DNA from: Methylococcales bacterium
GTDB lineage: Bacteria; Pseudomonadota; Gammaproteobacteria; Methylococcales; Methylomonadaceae
NCBI GenBank assembly: GCA_026398895.1
Contig: JAPLRZ010000017.1
Coordinates: 1 to 40,312, forward strand
Reading direction: 5' to 3'
DNA: 40,312 bases
Positions 1-8,551 of this stretch are shown piece after piece. A model generated the notes under the pieces. The model was not told where the DNA came from, did not search any database, and saw nothing but the letters and a program-made list of their open reading frames with translations. How positions within the stretch are numbered: position 1 is the stretch's first letter; each line of letters begins with the position of its first letter. The translations under genes and the position numbers were made by a program.

Positions 1-119
1 GGTTGCTATAGTTAAATCGTCCTCTTAGACTAATCAGTCCAACCAGTAAAATAGAGAAAAATTTTTTGCGGTTTTGAAAGACTGGACATTTTTTCTAAAA
101 TCGTTTCTAGTAGCTTCAT
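1..119 (-). pseudogene. N-terminal fragment of an IS transposase, frameshifted
   Basis: On the minus strand an ATG at 119 opens a frame reading MKLLETILEKMSSLSKPQK. After a run of six A it shifts to a second frame reading KKFFSILLVGLISLRGRF, then NYSN, up to the window edge. One more A in the run would join the two into a continuous N-terminus of the SKPQ-KF...RG-FNYSN type that I recall from DDE transposases of several IS groups. I cannot assign the family, and the catalytic part lies outside the window. The frameshift may be decay, a programmed slip or a sequencing error in the homopolymer. The plus-strand open frame over the same bases (74-256) is an antisense shadow. Confidence 0.45.
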
Positions 120-215
120 GGAAATCTTTTTTCAGGGGGGCGTTTTCGAAGATTCTATTTTCCCTGAATTTAAGATTTCCTCTCTACTATTTCAAAAAAC
201 TGTCCGAACTATTGA
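120..215. mobile_element. Probable terminal non-coding part of the left-edge IS
   Basis: This short stretch lies between the transposase start and the point where the HNH reading frame becomes open after a TGA at 213-215. It has no gene. The likely IS end is near ACTGTCCGAACTATTGA (about 199-215), just where the truncated HNH frame begins. No partner end is visible, so the boundary is inferred from the break in the coding frame. Confidence 0.35.
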
Positions 216-878
216 TTAGTTATAAAAGCATTAAAAGAACAACAGCAACTTTATGAAAAAAATGATGGAAAAGTTAATCAAAGTTTAGATGCTGTGATAG
301 AAAACGCAGAAGAAGCAACAAGAACACAGAGCATTGGAATAATGAATGTTCCTGCTCAACAAAATATATCCGTCCTTGCTAATTACAATCTTCAACTTGA
401 ACAAAAAAATGAACAAGTAATTCAAGTAATTATTGATAACATAGAAAATATACCTGCTGATATATCGACAACAGAGCTTGAAACTCTTATTAAAGTCAGA
501 ATTGGTCAAAGTTTATTTCGTCAACAATTACTTAACTATTGGAACAACTGTTGTTCAGTTACAGAATGCAGAATGCCAAATGTTTTAATTGCATCACATA
601 TTAAGCCTTGGCGAGATTGTAATGGTGCTGGTGAAAAGCTGGATGTAATGAATGGACTGCTGTTAATCCCAAATCTCGATGCTTTGTTTGATAAAGGTTT
701 TATTAGCTTTGATGATAATGGAAAAATTATTATATCTTCTCAAATTTCAGAAGATGACCAAAAAATATTAGGTGTAAATGAAGACATGGTGTTGCGAAAA
801 AAACCTAATGAAGGACACAATATATATCTTGAATATCATCGTAAAAATATATTTCAAGAATTAATAAAAACACGGTGA
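216..878 (+). CDS. HNH endonuclease, 5'-truncated
   Basis: The C-terminal part carries an HNH_2-type nuclease core: RIGQSLFRQQLLNYWNNCC, then ASHIKPWRD with the histidine, then NGLLLIPNLDALFDKGFISF. This is the layout of restriction-like HNH proteins such as those coupled to DNA-modification or defence genes. The frame is open from 216 without any ATG. The first usable start is a GTG at 294, well inside sequence that still reads as protein (LKEQQQLYEKNDGKVNQS). The natural N-terminus is therefore missing, replaced by the IS end to the left. The gene stops with TGA at 876-878, seven bases before the DUF29 gene. It is probably a non-functional remnant, although translation from 294 would keep the whole nuclease domain. 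Confidence 0.75.
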   Translation, partial: LVIKALKEQQQLYEKNDGKVNQSLDAVIENAEEATRTQSIGIMNVPAQQNISVLANYNLQLEQKNEQVIQVIIDNIENIPADISTTELETLIKVRIGQSLFRQQLLNYWNNCCSVTECRMPNVLIASHIKPWRDCNGAGEKLDVMNGLLLIPNLDALFDKGFISFDDNGKIIISSQISEDDQKILGVNEDMVLRKKPNEGHNIYLEYHRKNIFQELIKTR

Positions 879-884
879 AAAACA

Positions 885-1328
885 ATGTCAACCATCACCT
901 ATAAATCCGATATTGTGGCTTGGGCTAATGAACAGGCACAATTATTACGCAATAAACAGTTTAACTTGCTGGATATAGAACATCTGGCTGAGGAAATTGC
1001 AGACGTGGGTAAAAGCGAACAACGCGAATTGGCGAATCGTATGGCTGTATTACTGGGTCATTTATTGAAATGGTATTATCAACCCGTAAGGCAAAGTATC
1101 AGTTGGCAGTTGACCATTAAGACCCAACGCGAACGCATTAAACGGCGGTTGAAACAAACACCGAGTTTAAAAAATTGTTTAACTGATGATGATTGGTTAG
1201 CAGACGCATGGGATGATGCACGGGATTTAGCGGAAAAGGAAACGGCAATTTTTTATGATAAATTTCCAGAATCCTGCCCTTGGACGATGGATGAGGTATT
1301 AAGCAACGATTGGTTGCCGAATTTATAG
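885..1328 (+). CDS. DUF29 domain-containing protein
   Basis: This 147-residue protein has the full DUF29 pattern: an N-terminal YKSDIVAWANEQAQLLRN segment, the central DIEHLAEEIADVGKSEQREL helix, the LLGHLLKWYYQP motif and a C-terminal PESCPWTMDEVL segment. DUF29 proteins are small, helical, and common in cyanobacteria and gammaproteobacteria, often in many copies per genome next to mobile or accessory genes. Their biochemical role is unknown. The gene starts six bases after the HNH stop and is full length for the family. No catalytic residues are recognised, so no function is proposed. Confidence 0.9.
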   Translation: MSTITYKSDIVAWANEQAQLLRNKQFNLLDIEHLAEEIADVGKSEQRELANRMAVLLGHLLKWYYQPVRQSISWQLTIKTQRERIKRRLKQTPSLKNCLTDDDWLADAWDDARDLAEKETAIFYDKFPESCPWTMDEVLSNDWLPNL

Positions 1329-1380
1329 TTTTTTGGAACGATTAAATTTTATATCAACAGTATTTTAAGAGGAAAATATC

Positions 1381-1578
1381 ATGAACTCGAACACTGGTGG
1401 TGTGAATTCTTTGGTTACGGATTCGACTGTCTTACCGAATCCGAAGCACGCTATATCCTTAATTCAAAAAAGGATGCTAACACCCTTAGAAATCGAATTA
1501 TTACAGAAAGACAAAAGGGATTCTTTTGAAAAAATGCGAGCGATGATGAATTCGACGGATTGGTCTAAAAAGAGTTAG
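1381..1578 (+). CDS. Small hypothetical protein, 65 aa
   Basis: I do not recognise this gene. An AGAGGA Shine-Dalgarno about eight bases before the ATG supports the start. The second half, LTPLEIELLQKDKRDSFEKM, is amphipathic and charged and resembles the start of many small helical proteins of unknown role. The first 30 residues are low in charge and include an 8-bp inverted repeat in the DNA (1418-1425 with 1436-1443). No signal peptide or membrane segment is present. It stands alone between the DUF29 gene and dapD in the same direction. Confidence 0.5.
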   Translation: MNSNTGGVNSLVTDSTVLPNPKHAISLIQKRMLTPLEIELLQKDKRDSFEKMRAMMNSTDWSKKS

Positions 1579-1648
1579 CCCGTATAGCTTTAACAATTAT
1601 GATAAAAACAAGTAAACAAATTTAAAACAACAACTGAGAAACGAAAAC

Positions 1649-2470
1649 ATGACACAACAATTACAACAAATCATCGAAACAGCTTTTGAACAACGTGCTG
1701 ACATCACGCCTGCTAACGCGTCTGCGGAAGTTCGCAATGCCGTCACTGAAACATTGAAGCTACTGGATAGCGGCAAACTGCGCGTCGCGGAAAAAATTAA
1801 CGGCGATTGGGTTACGCATCAATGGTTGAAAAAAGCGGTGTTATTGTCGTTTAGAATCAATGATAACCGTTTGATGGATGGCGGTAATACCCGTTATTAC
1901 GATAAAGTGGAATGTAAATTTTCCAATTATTCAGAAGAAGATTTTGCGGCTGCTGGTGTGCGGGTTGTGCCGAATGCGGTTGCGCGTCATGGTTCTTATA
2001 TCGCGTCTGGGGCAATTTTAATGCCGTCATACATCAATATCGGTGCGTACGTCGATAGCGGTACGATGGTGGATACTTGGGTAACAGTCGGTTCTTGCGC
2101 ACAAATCGGTAAGAATGTACATTTATCTGGCGGCGTGGGTATTGGTGGTGTGTTAGAGCCATTACAGGCGAATCCAACCATTATTGGTGATAACTGCTTT
2201 ATCGGCGCACGTTCTGAAATTGTTGAAGGCGTGATTGTGGAAGACGGTTGTGTTATTTCGATGGGCGTTTATATCGGTCAAAGTACCAAAATTTTCAATC
2301 GCCTGACGGGTGAAATTAGTTACGGGCGGATTCCTGCGGGTTCTGTGGTGGTATCAGGCAATTTGCCTTCTAAAGATGGTAGTTATAGTTTGTATTGCGC
2401 GGTGATTATTAAACAAGTGGATGAAAGAACCCGTAGCAAAACTGGTATTAATGAGTTATTGCGTGATTAA
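1649..2470 (+). CDS. dapD: 2,3,4,5-tetrahydropyridine-2,6-dicarboxylate N-succinyltransferase
   Basis: This enzyme transfers succinyl from succinyl-CoA to tetrahydrodipicolinate in the succinylase branch of lysine and meso-diaminopimelate synthesis, in the cytoplasm. At 273 residues it matches the usual length (about 274 in E. coli). The N-terminal helical domain (about 1-100) includes [19 protein letters not shown]. It is followed by the left-handed beta-helix of hexapeptide repeats (about 105-240), with [20 protein letters not shown] and [20 protein letters not shown] as typical segments. The start has [10 protein letters not shown], as in other DapD proteins. No other dap gene is nearby. 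A strong hairpin follows the stop at 2503-2547. Confidence 0.97.
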   Translation: MTQQLQQIIETAFEQRADITPANASAEVRNAVTETLKLLDSGKLRVAEKINGDWVTHQWLKKAVLLSFRINDNRLMDGGNTRYYDKVECKFSNYSEEDFAAAGVRVVPNAVARHGSYIASGAILMPSYINIGAYVDSGTMVDTWVTVGSCAQIGKNVHLSGGVGIGGVLEPLQANPTIIGDNCFIGARSEIVEGVIVEDGCVISMGVYIGQSTKIFNRLTGEISYGRIPAGSVVVSGNLPSKDGSYSLYCAVIIKQVDERTRSKTGINELLRD

Positions 2471-2502
2471 TTAATCGCTGTTTTAGCATCAATCAATTAA
2501 CG

Positions 2503-2547
2503 GGAGTGCAAGCTCCGCTTGCCACGCGCAAGCAGAGCTTGCACTCC
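2503..2547. terminator. Long hairpin downstream of dapD
   Basis: Two 20-base arms (2503-2522 and 2528-2547) pair at 19 of 20 positions around a 5-base loop. The core is GTGCAAGCTC / GAGCTTGCAC. There is no long U-tract, only TTATT, so it may act as a structural terminator for dapD or be a copy of a dispersed palindromic repeat. Confidence 0.6.
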
Positions 2548-2573
2548 TTATTCACAGTGAAAGAGTTTTTTGT

Positions 2574-3851
2574 ATGGATGATAGTCATAATATTTTTCTT
2601 TCTTCATCAGTCGTACCGACTAAAATCGATGTCTGTGATTTAAGAGTGGGTATGACTGTTTGCCAACTGGATAAACCTTGGTTGGAAAGCGGCTTTTTAT
2701 TTCAAGGCTTTGAATTAAAAAATCAGGCTGATGTTGATGCAGTCAGAAAAGAATGCCAATTTGTTTATATTGATGTCGAAAAACAGAATATAGCACTGAT
2801 ACATCAACATAAAAAAACGCCGTATCTGACTACTGGAACGCTAGAAAAAAAACGATCTATTCCACCAAGAACCTCTTTTATACAGGAAATTGAACGCGCG
2901 ACGCAGGCTTATGGAAAAACCAGCGATTTAGTGCGTAGCTTCATGGAAGATGTACAGTTGGGTAAAGCGATTAATGTCGCCATTGCCAAACAAGCAGTTG
3001 CTGAGTGTGTTGATAGCATGCTGCAAGCCCCTGATGCTTTGTTATGGATGACACAGTTAAAACACCGTGATATATACACCGCACAACACAGTATGAATGT
3101 CTCTATCTTATCCATCGCACTGGGTAAGCATTTAAACATGGGTGTTACAGAGCTTAATAACTTGGGTTTATGTGGCATGATGCACGATATGGGAAAAATG
3201 AGAGTTCCGTTGGATATTCTTAATAAACCCGCAAAACTAGAACCTAATGAATTAAAAATAATGCAAAACCATACCTTGTATGGAGGAAACTTACTGCTAT
3301 CCAGTAAAGATATGTATCCAGGTGCGATTGATGTCGCACTCAGTCATCATGAACGTTTGGATGGAACAGGATACCCGAATCGGCTAACCGATACGCAGAT
3401 TACTCCCTATAGCCGTATAGTGGCTATTGTTGACACTTATGATGCCATTAGTAGCGATCGTGTTTATCAAAAAGGTAGAACTCATTTGGAAGCCATTAAC
3501 ATAATGACTAAAATGTGCGGAACGCAATTGGACTCAAGATTAACCTATAAATTTATTGAATGTATAGGAATTTATCCCGCAGGTAGTATTGTTGAGCTTA
3601 AAAGTGGCGAGATCGCGGTAGTGATTGAGGTAAATCCCCCGCATAAACTCAAACCTAAAATACTATTATTGTTAGATGAAAATAAACAGCGACGACCGTT
3701 GCAATTGGTTGATTTATTTTTAATGGATGGCATGGAGGTTGGCGAGCGCACTATTAAAAATGTGATTCGCGCTGAGCAATATAATATTGATCTCAATGAA
3801 TACCATGATCTTGGTCTTATCGGCAGCTTGTCATCCCAAAAAGGTAATTAA
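2574..3851 (+). CDS. HD-GYP domain cyclic-di-GMP phosphodiesterase
   Basis: The predicted role is hydrolysis of the second messenger c-di-GMP. Residues 1 to about 135 form a DUF3391-type N-terminal domain (starting near KIDVCDLRVGMTV), commonly fused to HD-GYP. The catalytic domain spans about 160-335: H and D of HDMGKMRVP lie at about 204-205, the HH of HHERLDGTGYP at about 258-259 with the GYP motif following, and the metal-site segment IVAIVDTYDAISSDR comes next. A C-terminal tail of about 90 residues follows. There is no signal peptide, membrane segment or receiver domain, so the enzyme is probably cytoplasmic with the DUF3391 part as sensor or scaffold. It is a single gene; no diguanylate cyclase is present in the window. 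Confidence 0.93.
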   Translation: MDDSHNIFLSSSVVPTKIDVCDLRVGMTVCQLDKPWLESGFLFQGFELKNQADVDAVRKECQFVYIDVEKQNIALIHQHKKTPYLTTGTLEKKRSIPPRTSFIQEIERATQAYGKTSDLVRSFMEDVQLGKAINVAIAKQAVAECVDSMLQAPDALLWMTQLKHRDIYTAQHSMNVSILSIALGKHLNMGVTELNNLGLCGMMHDMGKMRVPLDILNKPAKLEPNELKIMQNHTLYGGNLLLSSKDMYPGAIDVALSHHERLDGTGYPNRLTDTQITPYSRIVAIVDTYDAISSDRVYQKGRTHLEAINIMTKMCGTQLDSRLTYKFIECIGIYPAGSIVELKSGEIAVVIEVNPPHKLKPKILLLLDENKQRRPLQLVDLFLMDGMEVGERTIKNVIRAEQYNIDLNEYHDLGLIGSLSSQKGN

Positions 3852-3932
3852 ATTAAAGCACACACCACGCTAAGTTATCGGCAATGAGTCATACCTTAGT
3901 CACTGCCATCAAACCCATAGGGGAGAGATACC

Positions 3933-5423
3933 ATGTTTGAAATAGCCGAACTAGGACACAGCATCGATAAAAATACTTATAACGAGCAAGTGCCTGTTCT
4001 AAGAACCCAATTACTTACGATTCAGCAGACTCTTAAAGAATGTGATTTCCCTGTTATTATTTTAATTTCAGGCGTTGATGGCGGCGGTAAGGGCGAAGTG
4101 ATTAATTTGCTTAATGAGTGGATGGATCCACGTTATATGCGTACGGTGGCGTTTTCTCAGCCCAGTGATGAAGAATTAGAACGTCCTAAATTCTGGCGGT
4201 TTTGGCGAACGCTACCGCCTAAAGGTTCGATCGGTATCAATGTCGGTTCGTGGTATAGCGATCCTCTTTCACAGCGTGTTTATCAAGAAACGGACGATAA
4301 CACTTTGCAAGTGGAATTAATGCACATTCGTCAGTTAGAGCAGGAGTTATTTGATGATGGCACACTGATTATCAAATGTTGGCTACATTTGAAAAAAGAC
4401 GAGCAGAAAAAACGTTTAAAAGCCCTAGAAAAAAATCCTGAAACCAGTTGGCAAGTCACTAAACGTGATAAACGCCATTTGAAAATGTACGATGATTTTC
4501 TGACGGTTGCGGAAAAAGTATTAACGGAAACCAGTACGGGTGACGTGCCTTGGCTTATTGTCGATGGTTCTGATATTCGCTATAGCAGTTTAACTGTCGG
4601 GCAACATATTCTGAATCGTATTGAACAACATATCGCTAAACGAGCGGCAGATAAACTGGCAACCTTAGTTGTTGAATCCAATGGTGTGGTGCATGTCACC
4701 CAACAGAATTTATTGGATTCCTTAGACTTGTCGTTAAACATCGATAAAAAAACCTACAATCAAGAACTCACTTTTTATCAAGGTAAACTCAATAACTTAT
4801 CGCGTGAAGCGCATACTCAAAAACGCTCAGCTGTTTTAGTGTTTGAAGGCTGGGATGCAGCAGGGAAGGGCGGTGTCATTAGACGACTTACTCATGCCAT
4901 CGATGCACGAAATTATCAGGTTATTCCTATCGCCGCCCCCACCGATGAAGAAAGAGCGCAGCATTATTTATGGCGATTCTGGCGACATATTCCCAGAGCA
5001 GGCGTACTGACAATTTATGATCGTAGCTGGTATGGACGAGTATTAGTCGAACGCGTTGAAGGTTTTGCGCGTAGAAATGAATGGCAACGTGCCTATTCAG
5101 AAATCGTTAATTTTGAAGAAGCATTAAGCGATCACGGTACGTTAGTGCTGAAATTCTGGCTACATATCGACAAAGATGAGCAACTACGCCGCTTTCAAGA
5201 ACGTGAACAAATCACTTATAAACAGTACAAAATTACCGAAGACGATTATCGTAATCGTGAACGCTGGGATGATTATCAGCTGGCAGTCAATGAAATGGTC
5301 ACGCGCACCAGCACCCAAAAAGCACCGTGGATATTGGTTGAAGCTAACGACAAAAAATATGCCCGCATTAAAATTTTAAAAATTTTTTGTGAGAAATTGG
5401 AAAGATTTTTAGCAAATGTTTAA
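3933..5423 (+). CDS. pap: Polyphosphate:AMP phosphotransferase (PPK2 class II)
   Basis: This enzyme is predicted to phosphorylate AMP to ADP using polyphosphate. The 496-residue protein contains two tandem PPK2 domains, as in the class II (PAP) enzymes. Domain 1 has a Walker A GVDGGGKGEV at about 47-56, but its second motif reads GINVGSWY, so the aspartate of the usual DRSWY is lost. Domain 2 has GWDAAGKGGV at about 305-314 and an intact YDRSWYGRVLVERVEG at about 361-376, so it is the likely catalytic half. This division of labour is known in the family. A GGGGAGAG Shine-Dalgarno precedes the ATG. The gene reads in the same direction as mutM, 73 bases downstream. Confidence 0.93.
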   Translation: MFEIAELGHSIDKNTYNEQVPVLRTQLLTIQQTLKECDFPVIILISGVDGGGKGEVINLLNEWMDPRYMRTVAFSQPSDEELERPKFWRFWRTLPPKGSIGINVGSWYSDPLSQRVYQETDDNTLQVELMHIRQLEQELFDDGTLIIKCWLHLKKDEQKKRLKALEKNPETSWQVTKRDKRHLKMYDDFLTVAEKVLTETSTGDVPWLIVDGSDIRYSSLTVGQHILNRIEQHIAKRAADKLATLVVESNGVVHVTQQNLLDSLDLSLNIDKKTYNQELTFYQGKLNNLSREAHTQKRSAVLVFEGWDAAGKGGVIRRLTHAIDARNYQVIPIAAPTDEERAQHYLWRFWRHIPRAGVLTIYDRSWYGRVLVERVEGFARRNEWQRAYSEIVNFEEALSDHGTLVLKFWLHIDKDEQLRRFQEREQITYKQYKITEDDYRNRERWDDYQLAVNEMVTRTSTQKAPWILVEANDKKYARIKILKIFCEKLERFLANV

Positions 5424-5496
5424 TTTACTGGCACGTTTAATAAAGTTAGATTTCCTCAGTATTGAACCTAAATTCGCGACTTATAAATAAACCATC

Positions 5497-6312
5497 ATGC
5501 CCGAACTACCCGAAGTTGAAACGATTTGCCGTGGCATCGCGCCACATATTATCGGTCAGACTATTAATCAAGTATTGGTACGTCAGCCGCGTTTGCGTTG
5601 GGCTGTGTCTGAAACACTTGCCGATGATTTGACAGGCTTAACCATTGTGTCAGTGAGCAGACGCGCCAAATATTTATTATTGACCACAGGGCAGGGGACG
5701 TTATTGATACATTTAGGTATGTCAGGACGGTTGCGCATTCTGACAACTGAGCAGGAAGTGGGTAAGCACGATCACATTGACATTATTTTTACCAATGGCA
5801 CTGTGTTACGTTATAACGATCCACGGCGGTTTGGAGCGGTATTGTGGACAGTTGAATCTGCAACTAAACACAAATTACTGAATCTGTTAGGCGTTGAGCC
5901 ATTATCGGAAGCGTGTCACGGTGAATTGCTTTTTCAGTTATCCAGAAAGCGTAAAGTGCCGATTAAGTCATTCATTATGAACAGTCATATTATCGTGGGT
6001 GTCGGTAATATTTATGCCAATGAAGCTTTGTTTATGGCGGGATTATTGTCGACTCGTCATGCGGGTACGATTGAGCTGGAAGATTATGATCGTTTAGTGG
6101 CGTGTATTCGTATCGTATTGCAACACGCTATTGAACAAGGCGGCACAACACTGAAAGATTTTGTTAATGAATCAGGGCAAGCAGGTTATTTTCAACAACA
6201 ATTGCGGGTTTATGGGCGTGCAGGTTTGCCTTGTGTGGACTGTCAACAGCCTTTGCAAGAAGTCAGATTAGCCAATCGCACCACTGTTTTTTGTTGCGAA
6301 TGTCAAAAATAA
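5497..6312 (+). CDS. mutM: Formamidopyrimidine-DNA glycosylase
   Basis: This is a base-excision repair glycosylase/AP lyase that removes 8-oxoguanine and formamidopyrimidines. The start MPELPEVETICRG is diagnostic and fixes the start codon: Pro2 is the catalytic N-terminus after Met removal and Glu3 its partner. The conserved lysine lies in SRRAKYLLL. The H2TH region includes VGNIYANEALF. The C-terminus has a C-x2-C-x16-C-x2-C zinc finger with the conserved arginine in RLANRTTVF. The length of 271 residues is normal. The gene is followed directly by the cobalamin riboswitch of the next transcription unit. Confidence 0.97.
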   Translation: MPELPEVETICRGIAPHIIGQTINQVLVRQPRLRWAVSETLADDLTGLTIVSVSRRAKYLLLTTGQGTLLIHLGMSGRLRILTTEQEVGKHDHIDIIFTNGTVLRYNDPRRFGAVLWTVESATKHKLLNLLGVEPLSEACHGELLFQLSRKRKVPIKSFIMNSHIIVGVGNIYANEALFMAGLLSTRHAGTIELEDYDRLVACIRIVLQHAIEQGGTTLKDFVNESGQAGYFQQQLRVYGRAGLPCVDCQQPLQEVRLANRTTVFCCECQK

Positions 6313-6344
6313 TGTTGCCTTATTGCGACAACTCTCTATAATCC

Positions 6345-6535
6345 CCCGCTTGCTTTCAGGTTCAAGCGATGGTTCACATCAATTGATTAAACGGGAAGTC
6401 GGTATAAGCCGACGCTGCCCCCGCAACGGTAATTAAGTAAAGAGTCATTAGTATGCCACTGTGTTTACGCATGGGAAGGTGATGATTTAGGTTCATAGCC
6501 ACTTAACAGCCCGGAGACCTGCCTAAAAGTATAGT
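6345..6535 (+). promoter_or_regulatory. Cobalamin (B12) riboswitch
   Basis: All the conserved blocks of the adenosylcobalamin aptamer are present in order: CAGGT of P1 at 6357-6361, GGGAAGTCGGT around 6393-6403, CGACGCTGCCCCCGCAACGG around 6410-6428, GCCACTG at 6455-6461, GGGAAGGTGATG around 6473-6484, and the B12 box GCCCGGAGACCTGCC around 6509-6523, whose ACCTG closes P1. It lies upstream of a BtuB-type receptor, the classic target, so the predicted effect is repression of uptake genes when B12 is plentiful. About 125 bases separate it from the btuB start. Confidence 0.96.
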
Positions 6536-6610
6536 CGGGACAGCGGAGGGCTGTGCTATCGATAGTGACCGCTATTGTTGTTTGTCCGCTTTCGTATTTC
6601 TTGTCCTTCG

Positions 6611-6653
6611 TTGTCTTTTATTTACTCTCATGCGCGGACGGCGCAGAAGACAA
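6611..6653 (+). promoter_or_regulatory. Possible ribosome-site hairpin before btuB
   Basis: TTGTCTT at 6611-6617 can pair with AAGACAA at 6647-6653. The second arm contains the only purine-rich stretch (AGAAGA) before the btuB ATG at 6660. Together with GTCCGC / GCGGAC upstream in the same leader, this could be the expression platform by which the riboswitch hides the ribosome site. The pairing is seen in the sequence; the regulatory role is inferred. Confidence 0.35.
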
Positions 6654-6659
6654 TCAATC

Positions 6660-8531
6660 ATGCAAAAAATTATCGCCAGTTCCTTATTGCTTGCGGGTTT
6701 TACTACCCCAGCCTTTTCACAAGACACCTCAGACCCTACATCGGCATTATCTGACATCGTCGTGACTGCCACACGATCTGAAACTCCTAAAAATCAATTA
6801 GCCACGGCATCAACGGTATACACGCGCAAAGACATTGAACGTTTACAAGTGAGAACCTTGCCCGAATTATTACGCGGCAGTACAGGTGTTGATGTCACGC
6901 AAACAGGAGGCTACGGCAAAATTTCCAGTGTATTTATGCGAGGTACTAACTCTGATCATGTGTTGGTGTTGGTTGATGGTATTAAAGTGGGTTCTGTAAC
7001 CGCTGGCACATCGCCGTTTGAATATATCCCATTGGATCAAGTGGAGCGTGTGGAAATTACCCGTGGCCCTAATTCGAGTTTATACGGTTCAGAAGCGATT
7101 GGTGGGGTTATTCAAGTTTTTACTCGCAAAGGTGGAAAAGACCAACCAAACAACAAGCCGAATATCACATTAGAGACAGGTGGCGGCTCATACAATACTT
7201 ATCGAATAGCGGGTAATGTCAGTGGTAAAGTGGACAATACTTGGTATAACGTCGGAACATCCAGCCTTACGTCCCAAGGTTTTAATGCTCAGCGACCCAC
7301 GCCAGGGCCTTTCGGTGTTAATCAACCAGATCACGATGGTTATAACAACACAGCAGTCAATGCACGAGTTGGGCATCATTTTGATACCCACAATACCGAC
7401 ATCGAAGCCTTTTTTACCCGCGCTCAAGGTAATAATAGATATGATGGTAATTTCCAAAATAAAACCGATTTTATCGAACAAGTCGCTGGCACAACGTTGA
7501 GTACTGATATTGTCGATAACTGGCGTTCAACGGTACGTTTAGGGCAAAGTCTCGATTGGCAAGATAGTTTTGCACCCAATACAGGTGCGTTTGCATCCAG
7601 TTTTAATAGCACACGCTGGAATGCCAGTTGGTTAAATCAGTTGCAACTAACAGATGCACATCAATTGTTAATCGGTTCAGATTATCGATTGGATCAGGTG
7701 AGCAGTGACACTAAATTTAATGAAAATTCCCGTTATGATGTCGGTGTGTTTACCGAATTGCATAGCCGTTTTTGGGACAACCATTTTTTAAATGCCTCGG
7801 TTCGTTGGGATAACAATCAAGCCTTTGGTAATATCGTCACTGGGAGCATCGGTTGGCGTGACAATTGGCATTATGGCAAAGCTAATAACAGCGTTAGCAC
7901 GTTTGCGAATTTTGGTAATGCCTTTAAAGCACCGTCATTTAATCAGCTTTATTTTCCCAATTTTGGCAATTCCAATCTCAAAGCTGAACAATCTAAATCC
8001 GTGGAAGCGGGTTTAGCAGGTGTTCATGATTGGCTACAATGGGAATTACGCGCCTATCATACCGATATTGATAACTTAATCGCGATCGTAACTGACCCAA
8101 AAACCTTTCAATCCACCTCAGAAAACATTAACAAGGCTCAAATTAATGGGTTAGAAGCGGAAATAGGGACACAAATACTGGGCTGGAATGGTAAATTGAA
8201 CATGAATTTATTAGATCCGAAAAACCGTGTTAGCAATCAACGTTTGCCACGCCGTGCCGATCAAACCTTATCCTTTGATTTATCAAAAAGTTTTGGTGCG
8301 ATTGATGTCGGTAGTTACGTCATGGCACAAAGCTACCGTTATGATGATATTGCCAATAACACCAAAGTGGGCGGTTATGTGACGGTGGATTTTCGTACTG
8401 CCTATCACCTGAACAAAAACTGGCAGCTCAGTGCTAAGCTCAATAATGCACTGGATCATAGATATGAAACCGTTAACACTTATAATACAGCGGGAAGAAA
8501 CTTTTTTGTTTCCATTCATTACAACTACTAA
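6660..8531 (+). CDS. btuB: TonB-dependent vitamin B12 receptor (BtuB-like)
   Basis: This outer-membrane receptor is predicted to import cobalamin using TonB energy. The start at 6660 gives a clean signal peptide (MQKIIASSLLLAGFTTPAFS) and a 623-residue protein, close to E. coli BtuB (about 614). The frame stays open upstream to 6582, but that extension is Arg-rich and lies in the riboswitch leader. The TonB box is SDIVVTA at about 31-37. The plug domain follows with LPELLRGSTGVDV, SSVFMRGTNSDHVLVLVDG and RVEITRGPNSSLYGSEAIGG, then a beta-barrel ending in an aromatic residue (FFVSIHYNY). The riboswitch upstream and the BtuM-like gene 20 bases downstream support B12 as substrate. No btuCDF is present in the window. 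Confidence 0.92.
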   Translation: MQKIIASSLLLAGFTTPAFSQDTSDPTSALSDIVVTATRSETPKNQLATASTVYTRKDIERLQVRTLPELLRGSTGVDVTQTGGYGKISSVFMRGTNSDHVLVLVDGIKVGSVTAGTSPFEYIPLDQVERVEITRGPNSSLYGSEAIGGVIQVFTRKGGKDQPNNKPNITLETGGGSYNTYRIAGNVSGKVDNTWYNVGTSSLTSQGFNAQRPTPGPFGVNQPDHDGYNNTAVNARVGHHFDTHNTDIEAFFTRAQGNNRYDGNFQNKTDFIEQVAGTTLSTDIVDNWRSTVRLGQSLDWQDSFAPNTGAFASSFNSTRWNASWLNQLQLTDAHQLLIGSDYRLDQVSSDTKFNENSRYDVGVFTELHSRFWDNHFLNASVRWDNNQAFGNIVTGSIGWRDNWHYGKANNSVSTFANFGNAFKAPSFNQLYFPNFGNSNLKAEQSKSVEAGLAGVHDWLQWELRAYHTDIDNLIAIVTDPKTFQSTSENINKAQINGLEAEIGTQILGWNGKLNMNLLDPKNRVSNQRLPRRADQTLSFDLSKSFGAIDVGSYVMAQSYRYDDIANNTKVGGYVTVDFRTAYHLNKNWQLSAKLNNALDHRYETVNTYNTAGRNFFVSIHYNY

Positions 8532-8551
8532 CTCTTTTTGGAGCGTTCCTC

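Noticed and set aside
6582..6659. Upstream extension of the btuB frame
   Set aside because: It would place an Arg-rich stretch before a clean signal peptide and lies in the riboswitch leader; the ATG at 6660 fits better.
6553..6765. Leader open frame starting at GTG 6553 behind GGAGG, hydrophobic start
   Set aside because: It overlaps the btuB start in another frame, its second half is the shadow of the signal peptide region, and the GGAGG to GTG spacing is too short. I kept only a note on the leader structure.
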